The position numbers were made by a program, and so were the translations under genes. A stretch of DNA of 64,000 nt from RH-AL1 sp964243435 (GTDB taxonomy: Bacteria; Pseudomonadota; Alphaproteobacteria; Rhizobiales; Beijerinckiaceae), in contig CAXTFM010000002.1 of the NCBI GenBank assembly GCA_964243435.1, positions 10,738 through 74,737 on the forward strand, in the 5' to 3' direction. Each line of letters begins with the position of its first letter. The stretch's first letter is position 1. The notes beneath the pieces are model-generated. The model saw only the letters and a program-made list of their open reading frames with translations. It ran no database searches and had not been told where the DNA came from. Shown here one piece after another: positions 1 to 7,535 of the stretch.

Positions 1-483
1 TGCGAAGACGCCTGTCGGCTCCGCCGCGTAGCATTCGACCACGGTCGTCCGACCCGACGAAGCAGCGTGCAGGTCGTGCAGCGCGCGTTCCAGGTCGGGC
101 CTGCGGTCGCGACCGGCAAGGTACGCGACGTGCCGCGGAACGTGCGCCAGCGACGGCAGCAGGACGCCGAGTTCGCCTGCGTCGTTTGCCACGGTAGCCA
201 TGCCGCGAAAACCGCTGCGCCACGCCGCCTCGCGCGTGCGGGCGCCAACGAGCAGCAGCGGCACCAGGCGGCGCGTTTCGCGCGCCGGGAAAGCACTATC
301 TCTCCAAGTCGCGAAGGCGTGAGCGCTTGTAGCGGCGACGGCATCCACCGTGCCGGTCGGCCAGGACGCGGCGAGCGGCACGATGCGGATCACCGGCGCG
401 ACCACCACCTCGTGCCCGCCCGCTTCCAGCCGTGCCCGCGTGCGCGCGGCATCATCCTCGGCCCGCGTGAGCAGCAGGCGCAT
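1..483 (-). CDS. hemD: Uroporphyrinogen-III synthase, N-terminal part (runs off left edge)
   Basis: This frame is open from an ATG at 483 to the left edge, giving about 161 residues with no stop. The N-terminus (MRLLLTRAEDDAARTRARLE, then GHEVVVAPVIRI) is the usual HemD opening, in which each half begins with a 'LLTR..D..' strand. HemD cyclises hydroxymethylbilane to uroporphyrinogen III in the cytoplasm, the fourth step of haem and tetrapyrrole synthesis. The start overlaps the hemC stop as ATGA, so the two are translationally coupled. The C-terminal third or so lies outside the window. Family assignment rests on the N-terminal pattern plus the hemC neighbour. Confidence 0.85.
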   Translation of the reverse strand, partial: MRLLLTRAEDDAARTRARLEAGGHEVVVAPVIRIVPLAASWPTGTVDAVAATSAHAFATWRDSAFPARETRRLVPLLLVGARTREAAWRSGFRGMATVANDAGELGVLLPSLAHVPRHVAYLAGRDRRPDLERALHDLHAASSGRTTVVECYAAEPTGVFA

Positions 484-1409
484 CAGGTCGAGAAGAAGCC
501 CGCCGGCAACCGCGCCTTGACCGCCGCTCCGGCCGCCACGCCGATCGCCGCCGCGTCGGCCACCGCGCCGTGGGCCTCCTCGTCATAGGCCTGCGACCCG
601 TCGGGCCGCAGCACCGTGCCGCGCAGGGTCACGGTGCCCCGATCCACCACGGCATGGGCGCCGATCGGCGTGCGGCAGGAGCCGTCGAGTGCGGCGAGGA
701 AGCCGCGTTCGGCGGCGAGCGCCACGCCCGTGGGGCCGCAAAGGATGGGCGCCAGCAGAGCCGCCACGTGCGCGTCGCCGGACCGCGCGGTGATGGCGAT
801 CGCGCCCTGTCCGGCCGCGGGCAGCATGTCCTCGACCGGGAGCACGTAGGTCGCCTCGTCGGCGAGGCCGAGCCGTTTCAGGCCGGCCAGCGCCAGCATG
901 GTGCCGCTGAACGCGCCTTCCGCCACCCGGCGCAGGCGCGTCTGCACGTTGCCGCGCAGCAGCGCGGTCGAGATGTCGGGGCGCATCCGCCGGAGCATGG
1001 CGCCGCGCCGCAGCGACGCCGTCCCCACGACCGCGCCAACCGGCAGCTCGCGCGGCGAGGGCGCCACCGGCGAGATCCACGCGTCGCGGACGTCCTCGCG
1101 CGGCAGGTAGCCGGCGATGGCGATGGCGTCGGGCAGGAGGGTCGGCAGGTCCTTGGCCGAATGCACGGCGAGGTCGATGCCGCCCTCCATCAGCGCCGTG
1201 TCGAGTTCCTTGGTGAACAGCCCCTTGCCGCCCGCTTCCGACAGCGGCCTGTCCTGGATCGCGTCGCCGCTCGTCCGGATCACGATGATGGCGATTGCGC
1301 CCTCGTCGAGCCCGTGCGCCGCACGCAAACGATCACGGGTCTGGTGTGCCTGCGCGAGCGCGAGCGGACTACCGCGCGTTCCGATACGAAGCGAAGCGTC
1401 CGAGGGCAT
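483..1409 (-). CDS. hemC: Porphobilinogen deaminase (hydroxymethylbilane synthase)
   Basis: The 308-residue protein has the normal family length. It opens with the RIGTRGSPLALAQA strand of PBGD and carries the ELDTALMEGGIDLAVHSAKDLPT signature region in its N-terminal third. The C-terminal LDGSCRTPIGAHA segment holds the Cys that anchors the dipyrromethane cofactor. The enzyme polymerises four porphobilinogen molecules into hydroxymethylbilane. It is the first gene of a hemC-hemD operon (ATGA overlap). Upstream there is about 100 bp shared with the divergently transcribed DUF952-pyrD pair, which must hold both promoters. All visible features are canonical. Confidence 0.97.
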   Translation of the reverse strand: MPSDASLRIGTRGSPLALAQAHQTRDRLRAAHGLDEGAIAIIVIRTSGDAIQDRPLSEAGGKGLFTKELDTALMEGGIDLAVHSAKDLPTLLPDAIAIAGYLPREDVRDAWISPVAPSPRELPVGAVVGTASLRRGAMLRRMRPDISTALLRGNVQTRLRRVAEGAFSGTMLALAGLKRLGLADEATYVLPVEDMLPAAGQGAIAITARSGDAHVAALLAPILCGPTGVALAAERGFLAALDGSCRTPIGAHAVVDRGTVTLRGTVLRPDGSQAYDEEAHGAVADAAAIGVAAGAAVKARLPAGFFST

Positions 1410-1508
1410 GCGGCGGGTCTCGTGGAAACGGTGGCGTACCTTACAGGCGGCTGGAACGAGGCGGAAGCGTCTTCCCCAAGCACCCGGTTCGGGCTACGCC
1501 TTCGTCCC

Positions 1509-1847
1509 GTGACGTTCATCTACAAGATCGTGCCACGCCGCCTTTGGGACGAAGCCGCCGAGGCCTTCACCGGCGCGCCGGTCGACCTCGCCGACGGCTT
1601 CATTCATTTCTCAACTGCCGCGCAGCTCGCGGACACCGCGGCGAAGCACTTCGCCGGGCAGGCCGACCTGCTGCTCGTTACGGTCGACGCTGCACGCCTC
1701 GGCACGGCGCTGCGGTGGGAGGCGTCGCGCGGGGGCGCGCTGTTCCCGCATCTGTACGCACCGCTGCCGCTCGACGGTGTCGCTTCCGTGAGGCCGTTGC
1801 CGCAGCGGGCCGACGGGTCCCACGACATGACGGGACTCGTACCGTGA
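1509..1847 (+). CDS. DUF952 family protein
   Basis: A 112-residue protein starting at GTG 1509 (V/M-TFIYKIVPRRLWDEA). The frame is open far upstream, but that part is the antisense of hemC. The pattern 'IYKI....W..A......A..DLADGFIHFSTA.Q....A..HF' is the hallmark of DUF952, a small cytoplasmic family of unknown biochemical function with an ADP-ribosyltransferase-like fold. Its stop overlaps the GTG of pyrD (GTGA), so the two form an operon; this pairing is common in alphaproteobacteria. No catalytic role can be read from the sequence. Confidence 0.85.
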   Translation: MTFIYKIVPRRLWDEAAEAFTGAPVDLADGFIHFSTAAQLADTAAKHFAGQADLLLVTVDAARLGTALRWEASRGGALFPHLYAPLPLDGVASVRPLPQRADGSHDMTGLVP

Positions 1848-2944
1848 AGGCGTTGTGGCCGCTCGCACGGCCGGTGCTCCACGCCCTCGATCCCGAACGG
1901 GCGCACGATCTCACCCTGAAGTTGCTCGCCGCCGTGCCGTTGCCCCGCCCGCGGCCGGACGATCCGCGCCTCGCCGTCGCGGCCTTCGGCCTGCATTTCC
2001 CCAATCCGGTCGGGCTTGCCGCCGGCTTCGACAAGAACGGCACCATCGCCCACCGGGCGAGCGCGCTCGGCTTCGGGGCGACGGAGGTCGGAACGGTGAC
2101 GCCGTTGCCGCAGGCGGGCAACGCCAAGCCGCGGCTGTTCCGCTTGGCCGAGCACGGCGCCGTGATCAACCGGTTCGGCTTCAACAGCCTCGGCCATGCC
2201 GGCGCGCAAGCCGGGCTCGCCCGCCTGCGCCGGAGCAGCCAAGGGGGCGCGGTGCTGGGCGTCAACGTCGGCGCCAACAAGGATGCGTCCGACCGCATCG
2301 CCGACTACGTCGCCGGCGTTCGCGCCTTTGCCGGTATCGCCGACTACCTCACGATCAACGTCTCCTCGCCGAACACGCCCAACCTGCGCGACCTGCAGAA
2401 GCCCGACGCGCTGGATGGACTGCTCGCCAAGGTGCTCGCCGCACGGGACGACGTCGCCGCGACCGCTTCGCGCGGCACGCCCGTCCTGTTGAAGATCGCG
2501 CCCGACCTGACCCTGGTCGAACTCGATGCGATCGTCAGGATCGCCCGTGACCGCGGCGTCGACGGCATGATCGTTTCGAACACCACGGTCGGACGACCGG
2601 CATCGTTGGCGTCGCACCGTCACGGCGCCGAAACCGGCGGACTTTCCGGCCGCCCGCTGTTCGCGCTCGCGACGCGCATGCTGGCCGAAACGTTTCTGCG
2701 CGTCGACCGGCAGTTCCCGCTGGTCGGCGCCGGCGGCGTCGACAACGCGGCCACCGCGCTGTCAAAGATCGAGGCCGGCGCGAGCCTGGTGCAAAGTTAC
2801 TCCGCCCTTGTCTTCACGGGGCCTGCGCTCGCGGGCGACATCAAGCGTGGCTTGCTATCCGCCTTGCGCGGGAACACGTTGTCCGACCTCGTCGGGTGCA
2901 ACGCCGCGGACTGGGCACGAGGAGTGGGCGCGGACGTCGCCTAA
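1844..2944 (+). CDS. pyrD: Dihydroorotate dehydrogenase (quinone), class 2
   Basis: The 366-residue protein starts at GTG 1844, overlapping the DUF952 stop. Class-2 features are clear: an N-terminal amphipathic membrane-associated helix region (LWPLARPVLHALDPERAHDL), then FPNPVGLAAGFDKNG, EVGTVTPLPQAGNAKPRLFR, and the catalytic-Ser strand INVSSPNTPNLRDLQ. FMN phosphate binding is by the late GAGGVDN segment. It oxidises dihydroorotate to orotate with electrons passed to membrane quinone, the fourth step of pyrimidine synthesis. It is convergent with the small gene on the minus strand, and the stop codons overlap by 4 bp. Confidence 0.96.
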   Translation: MKALWPLARPVLHALDPERAHDLTLKLLAAVPLPRPRPDDPRLAVAAFGLHFPNPVGLAAGFDKNGTIAHRASALGFGATEVGTVTPLPQAGNAKPRLFRLAEHGAVINRFGFNSLGHAGAQAGLARLRRSSQGGAVLGVNVGANKDASDRIADYVAGVRAFAGIADYLTINVSSPNTPNLRDLQKPDALDGLLAKVLAARDDVAATASRGTPVLLKIAPDLTLVELDAIVRIARDRGVDGMIVSNTTVGRPASLASHRHGAETGGLSGRPLFALATRMLAETFLRVDRQFPLVGAGGVDNAATALSKIEAGASLVQSYSALVFTGPALAGDIKRGLLSALRGNTLSDLVGCNAADWARGVGADVA

Positions 2945-3108
2945 CCGCGTCCACCCTTTTCCTTGTCGCTGGGGGGTTGGATCGGCGAGATCGGATCACT
3001 TGCCGGAAACGTGTCCTCCAGCCCCTTGTCGAGAGGATCCTTGTCGAGAGCGTCCTTGTCTTGGCTCTGCGCCGCCTCGGCGTCCTTGTCCTTGATCTTC
3101 TCGCTCAT
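2941..3108 (-). CDS. Small highly charged conserved protein
   Basis: A 55-residue protein beginning at ATG 3108, chosen because a GAGGG ribosome site lies 8 nt upstream. A longer reading from 3141 has no better signal. It is rich in Asp and Lys (MSEKIKDKDAEAAQSQDKD...) and ends with the pattern LDKGLEDTFPASDPISPIQP. I recall closely similar 'LDKALEDTFPASDP' peptides annotated as hypothetical in many Rhizobiales and related alphaproteobacteria. It has no signal peptide, membrane segment or cysteine, and looks intrinsically disordered. It is convergent with pyrD and sits downstream of the PdhS-like gene. Function unknown. Confidence 0.7.
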   Translation of the reverse strand: MSEKIKDKDAEAAQSQDKDALDKDPLDKGLEDTFPASDPISPIQPPSDKEKGGRG

Positions 3109-3186
3109 CGCAGATCCCTCCAGGCCTCCCCAATCGGCCAATGCGCCGTTGCGTTCCCCGCAACACCTTCTCCGGTGCCCGGCGTA

Positions 3187-6078
3187 CTAGCCGGCGAGCA
3201 CACGGGCCGGCGGGAACGAGATCTCGATCATGGTGCCCTGGTCGAGCTTGCTCCGGATGATGAAGGTCGCCTCGTTGGCTTCGACGAGGGCCTTCGCCAA
3301 CGGCAGGCCGAAGCCGGCGGCGCCGAGGCCGCGCGACCCGTCGCCCAACCGGCCGAGCGGGTCGAGCACGGTTGCAAGGTCGTCGTCGGAGATGCCGGGG
3401 CCGGTGTCGCGGATGCGCACCACCACGTGGCCCTCATCCGTGCGGGTCGAGGCGACGATCACCTGACCGCCCGGCTCGTTGAACCTGACCGCGTGCAAAA
3501 GGACGTTGTTGAGGCAGCGGCGCAGGGTGCGCCCGTCCGCCCTGACTGGCGGGAGGCCCGGGGCAAGCGACAGGCGCATGATGATCCGTTCGCGGTTGGC
3601 GCGCGGCTGCAGTTCCGCCACCACCTCGCCCACCATCCTGCCGATGTCCACCGCGTCGGGCGCCAGCTCGATCCGGCCGGTCTTGATTCGCGTGAGGTCG
3701 AGCAGGTCGTCGACCAAGCTCACCACATGCCGGCCCGCCGCGCGGATGTCGCTGAGATACCCCCTGTGGCGCTCCGCTCCTGCGGAGCGTTCCTCCAGCA
3801 GGACGTCGACGAGACTGCCGATGGCGTTGAGCGGCGTGCGGATCTCCTGGCTGACGCGGGCAAGGAAATCGGCCTCCAAGGCGCCGCCGGCTTCCACCTC
3901 CCCGCGCGCGTGGTCGAGGTCGCGTTCGACGCGCTTCAACGGCGTCAGATCGCGGAACAGGGCGCAAAAGCGCGATCCGTCGGCTTCGTCGGCGGAGCTG
4001 CCGAGCCGCCCCAGCGTCATGAACACGGGAAGCGTGCCGTCCCCATGCACCTGCACCAGGATCTCGCGCCCATCGTTCAGCAGGCGCTTCGTCGGGCTCG
4101 ACGTCAGGCCCTCAAGGTACTCGGCCGCCAAGCCGCGGTTGTTCGCCGCGAACAGGTCGAGGAACGGCTTGCCGGTCACGGCGCCGCGGTCGCAGCCGAA
4201 CAGGGCCTCGCCGGACCTGTTGAGCGAGCGCACGTTGCCCGCCGCATCGATGATGGCGACGCCGTCCGTCGCGGTTTCGAGGATGGCGCGAAGGTCGCGC
4301 AGTTCGTCGCCTTCGGGCGCGGGTGCCGGCGGCTCGCCTGTGTCCGGCGCGGCTCGATCCGGCTTGCGCCCGTCATCGGTCTGTCCGCCGCTTGCAGGCC
4401 CGGCTGCGCTGCCGAGCGTGAGCAGGGTCGCCGGCAGCCCATCCCAGCTGGTGCGCTGCATGCGCGCGATGGCGGGGATGATCGCACCGCCATGGGTGCG
4501 CAGGCCGACCGCTTCGGCGCCGCTGGCGTTGCCGGGCATGTCGCCGAACAGGTAACCGAGGCCCCCGGCGGCGTGGAGCGCGTCCTCGTCCGCGAAGCCC
4601 GTCAGTTCCAAAAACGCGCGGTTGGCGAAGATCGGCACGTTGTCGCGGCTGACCAGCACGGCCAGGGCAAGCCGGTCGAGAACGGCGAGTCCGTTGCGCG
4701 CGACGCTCCCCGCGCGCTCCTGCGCCGGACCGCCCGGCACCGGGGCGCTTTCCAACAGGGGGGGTGGCGCCGTGATGCTCGGCGCCGACCGCAGGTCGGC
4801 GCCGGCAGGCGGGGGCACGGCGTCCCGTTCCGGCGCGACGGCGTCGGGCGCCGGCGGCCGCTCCGCACCATCGGAGGTTTCGGCCTCGCGTGCGGTCGCA
4901 TCGACGACGCCGACCCGGTCGCGAAGCTCGTCGCCGATGCTGCGGAACGCGTCGCGATCCTCGGACGACATCGCCTTCGCCGCGCCGGGAAAGGTCACGA
5001 CCGTGGCGGAGGCCGGCTCGGTGGCTGGAAACGGCATGAGGCGGAGGCGCTCGTGCGGCGCGATGCGGTCGAGGCGGATCACCCCGTAGCCGCGAAAGCC
5101 CTCGAAGGCGCGCTCCCGGCCGAACACGGGGATGGCGCCGAGGCGAACGTCGACGGCGGCGGAGGCGTCGGTGATCGGCCAGGCGACGTCGACGCCGCTC
5201 CACGTGTCGCGGCCGGCAAGGGCCCCGGCGAGGCGGCCCGTCGGGTCGAGTCGCGCGGCGAGGTCGGGAAAGCCCCGGCCGACAAGGTCGGCGTTCGCTG
5301 CGCCGACGATCTCAGCGAGCTGCGGCGTGAGATGCGTGCAGGTGCCGTCGCCGTCCGTTTGCCACAGGAAGCGGACCGTCCCCTTCACGGGCCAGCGCGC
5401 CCGGAGCATGGCCTGGATGGCCTGCACCGATTGCGGCGCCGGCATGCGCGGGCGGGCGTCCGGCACGGGCTCGGCGACGGACGTGGCTGCCACCGGCGCC
5501 GCTTCGGCCAGCACGTCCGGCATTCGCGACGCGGCCTGCGCCGGGCCGCCCGTCGACGACGCCCATGACACGAGGGGTGATGCCGGGGAAGGTGCCAGGG
5601 GGAAGGCGCGCGGCGGCGGGGGTTCCCCCGATTCCGGTCGGGCCTGACGCGCCTCGTCGGGCTGGGCGGGCCGCTCGGCCAGCACCTCGCCCCCCATGCC
5701 CAGGGCGGCGGCAATGAACAGCGTTTGGTCGTCGCGGAACAGCACGCGGCGGCACAGGAAGGTCACGACCTCGCTCGCCGGACTGACCAGGAAGCGCAGC
5801 CGTTCCAGGCGCGGCGCCCCGTCGATAGTCAGGTTCTGGCAGAGATGGGCGAGGCGCCGGCTTCCTGGATCGTGCCCGGCGAGGAGGCGTGCGGCGAGCG
5901 CCTCGCTGTCCGAAACGTCGAAAAAGCGGAAGATCATCCGGCTCGCGACGACGAGCCGGGTGCCGCGCTCGGCGACGGCGATCAAGGGCGGCAGTCGGGT
6001 GCCGGCCAATGACAGGGCTTGCAGCATGGTCCCGAGATCGCGGCGCGTGAGGTTTGACCCGAACCAAACATCATCCAT
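3187..6078 (-). CDS. PdhS-family PAS sensor protein with degenerate histidine-kinase core
   Basis: A 963-residue cytoplasmic protein from ATG 6078; a TTG 30 nt upstream is less likely. After a roughly 220-residue N-terminal region and an Ala/Pro-rich linker comes a PAS-like domain (VRFLWQTDGDGT... to GFRGYGVIRLD, about 235-337). A second PAS follows near 468-510 and a third near 600-710, then dimerisation and ATPase domains (about 735-963). The C-terminus GFGLPLAKALVEAN...PPARVLAG is typical of the PdhS/PleC/DivJ-like cell-cycle kinases. Two key residues differ. The H-box reads VSQEIRTPLN, so the phosphoacceptor His is Gln (codon CAG at 3849-3847). The N-box reads NNVLLHAVRF, so the Mg-binding Asn is His. 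The G1 box (DTGPGIS) is intact. It is probably a pseudokinase or regulatory partner rather than an active autokinase. Confidence 0.88.
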   Translation of the reverse strand: MDDVWFGSNLTRRDLGTMLQALSLAGTRLPPLIAVAERGTRLVVASRMIFRFFDVSDSEALAARLLAGHDPGSRRLAHLCQNLTIDGAPRLERLRFLVSPASEVVTFLCRRVLFRDDQTLFIAAALGMGGEVLAERPAQPDEARQARPESGEPPPPRAFPLAPSPASPLVSWASSTGGPAQAASRMPDVLAEAAPVAATSVAEPVPDARPRMPAPQSVQAIQAMLRARWPVKGTVRFLWQTDGDGTCTHLTPQLAEIVGAANADLVGRGFPDLAARLDPTGRLAGALAGRDTWSGVDVAWPITDASAAVDVRLGAIPVFGRERAFEGFRGYGVIRLDRIAPHERLRLMPFPATEPASATVVTFPGAAKAMSSEDRDAFRSIGDELRDRVGVVDATAREAETSDGAERPPAPDAVAPERDAVPPPAGADLRSAPSITAPPPLLESAPVPGGPAQERAGSVARNGLAVLDRLALAVLVSRDNVPIFANRAFLELTGFADEDALHAAGGLGYLFGDMPGNASGAEAVGLRTHGGAIIPAIARMQRTSWDGLPATLLTLGSAAGPASGGQTDDGRKPDRAAPDTGEPPAPAPEGDELRDLRAILETATDGVAIIDAAGNVRSLNRSGEALFGCDRGAVTGKPFLDLFAANNRGLAAEYLEGLTSSPTKRLLNDGREILVQVHGDGTLPVFMTLGRLGSSADEADGSRFCALFRDLTPLKRVERDLDHARGEVEAGGALEADFLARVSQEIRTPLNAIGSLVDVLLEERSAGAERHRGYLSDIRAAGRHVVSLVDDLLDLTRIKTGRIELAPDAVDIGRMVGEVVAELQPRANRERIIMRLSLAPGLPPVRADGRTLRRCLNNVLLHAVRFNEPGGQVIVASTRTDEGHVVVRIRDTGPGISDDDLATVLDPLGRLGDGSRGLGAAGFGLPLAKALVEANEATFIIRSKLDQGTMIEISFPPARVLAG

Positions 6079-6259
6079 CGAGACCGACACACCCCGCAGC
6101 GCTGCCAACCGGCGGACCGCTTGATGCCGCCGGGTCGTTGAGGTTCCTAATGGGAGGGCCGCCGAGCGTCCATTGCGCGGATAGCGAACCGCACACTCAA
6201 CCTTTGTTAGCCTTAATTGCGGCGCTTGGCTGCGCGACGGCGATCGTCCGGTCGCCGCG

Positions 6260-7528
6260 TCAACGTGCTTCGATCAGGATCGCGCGGAAGTCGTTGACGT
6301 TGGTCAAGGTCGGCCCCGTCACCACGCTGTCGCCAAGCGCCGTGAAGAAGGTGTGCCCGTCATTGGCGGCGAGGCTTGCCGCCGGCACGATTCCGCGCGT
6401 CAGGGCGCGTTCCAGCGTGGTCGGCGAGGCGTAGGCGCCGGCGATCTCCTCCGCTCCGTCGACCCCGTCCGTGTCGCCGGCCAGCGCGTGGACGCCGCGC
6501 TCGCCGGCGAGGCCGACCGCGAGCGACAGCAGGAATTCGACGTTGCGGCCGCCGCGCCCGGCACCGCGCACGGTGACGGTGGACTCGCCGCCCGACAGCA
6601 GCACGCAGGGCGCGGCGAAGGGCTGGCCGCGGCGGGCGACCTGGCGGGCGATGCCGGCCATCACCGTGCCCATGTCGCGCGCCTCGCCCTCGAGGTCGTC
6701 GCCGAGGATGTGGGGGGTGACGCCGTGGGCGCGGGCCACGGCGGCGGCGGCCTCCAGCGAGGCCTGCGGGGCGGCGATGAGATGGAACGCGGTGTTCGCC
6801 ATGGTCCGCTCGTCCGGCTTCGGCGTTTCGCCGCGGCCGTCCGCCAGCGCGGCTGCCACGGCGGCGGGCAGCGCGATGCGGTATCTGTCCACCACCGCGC
6901 GGGCGTCGGCGCAGGTGGTCGGGTCGGCGACGGTCGGGCCGGATGCGATGTCGCCAGGCCCGTCACCCGGCACGTCGGAGATCGCCAGCGTCACCACCCT
7001 TGCCGGCGCGCAGGCGGCGGCGAGCCGGCCGCCCTTGATGCCCGACAGATGGCGGCGCACGACGTTCATTTCCGTGATCGTCGCCCCGCTGCGCAGCAAC
7101 GCCGTGTTGACCGCCTGCTTGTCGGCCAGCGTCAGGCCGGCGAGCGGCATCGGCAGCAGCGCCGAGCCACCGCCGGAGATCAACGCGATCACCAGGTCGT
7201 CGGCGTGCAGGCCGGCGACGAGCGCCATCATGCGCCGCGCCGCCGCGGCGCCGGCCTCGTCCGGCACGGGATGGCTCGCTTCCACGATCTCGATCGACCG
7301 CGTCGCCGCGCCGTGCCCGTAGCGGGTCACGACGAGGCCGGCGAGCGGCCCGTCCCAGTGCGCCTCCAGCGCCCGTGCCATCTCGGCCGAGGCCTTGCCC
7401 GCACCGATCACCAGCGTGCGCCCCTTCGGCCGCGGTGGCAGCAGCGGCGCAATGGTCTTCATCGGCTGCGCGGCCGCGATCGCGGCATTGAAAAGCGCGC
7501 GCAGGAGGTCCTTGGGGTCGGCGATCAA
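6260..7528 (-). CDS. Glycerate 2-kinase (GckA/TtuD, MOFRL family)
   Basis: A 422-residue cytoplasmic protein. The N-terminal DUF4147 part has GAGKASAEMARALE and the nucleotide-binding LISGGGSALLPMP. The C-terminal MOFRL domain has LLSGGESTVTVRGAGRGGRNVEFLLS and GDTDGVDG. The family phosphorylates D-glycerate to 2-phosphoglycerate, linking glyoxylate, tartrate or serine-cycle metabolism to glycolysis. The start is TTG 7528, only 8 nt past the stop of the PodJ-like gene, so it may be translationally coupled; no strong ribosome site is visible and the exact start is uncertain. It could serve the hydroxyacid pathways encoded further right, but there is no direct linkage. Confidence 0.92.
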   Translation of the reverse strand: MIADPKDLLRALFNAAIAAAQPMKTIAPLLPPRPKGRTLVIGAGKASAEMARALEAHWDGPLAGLVVTRYGHGAATRSIEIVEASHPVPDEAGAAAARRMMALVAGLHADDLVIALISGGGSALLPMPLAGLTLADKQAVNTALLRSGATITEMNVVRRHLSGIKGGRLAAACAPARVVTLAISDVPGDGPGDIASGPTVADPTTCADARAVVDRYRIALPAAVAAALADGRGETPKPDERTMANTAFHLIAAPQASLEAAAAVARAHGVTPHILGDDLEGEARDMGTVMAGIARQVARRGQPFAAPCVLLSGGESTVTVRGAGRGGRNVEFLLSLAVGLAGERGVHALAGDTDGVDGAEEIAGAYASPTTLERALTRGIVPAASLAANDGHTFFTALGDSVVTGPTLTNVNDFRAILIEAR

Positions 7529-7535
7529 CGTTGTC

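Noticed and set aside
2896..5568. An 890-residue open frame on the plus strand
   Set aside because: It is antisense to the PdhS-like gene with low-complexity Arg/Gly/Ala composition and no motif.
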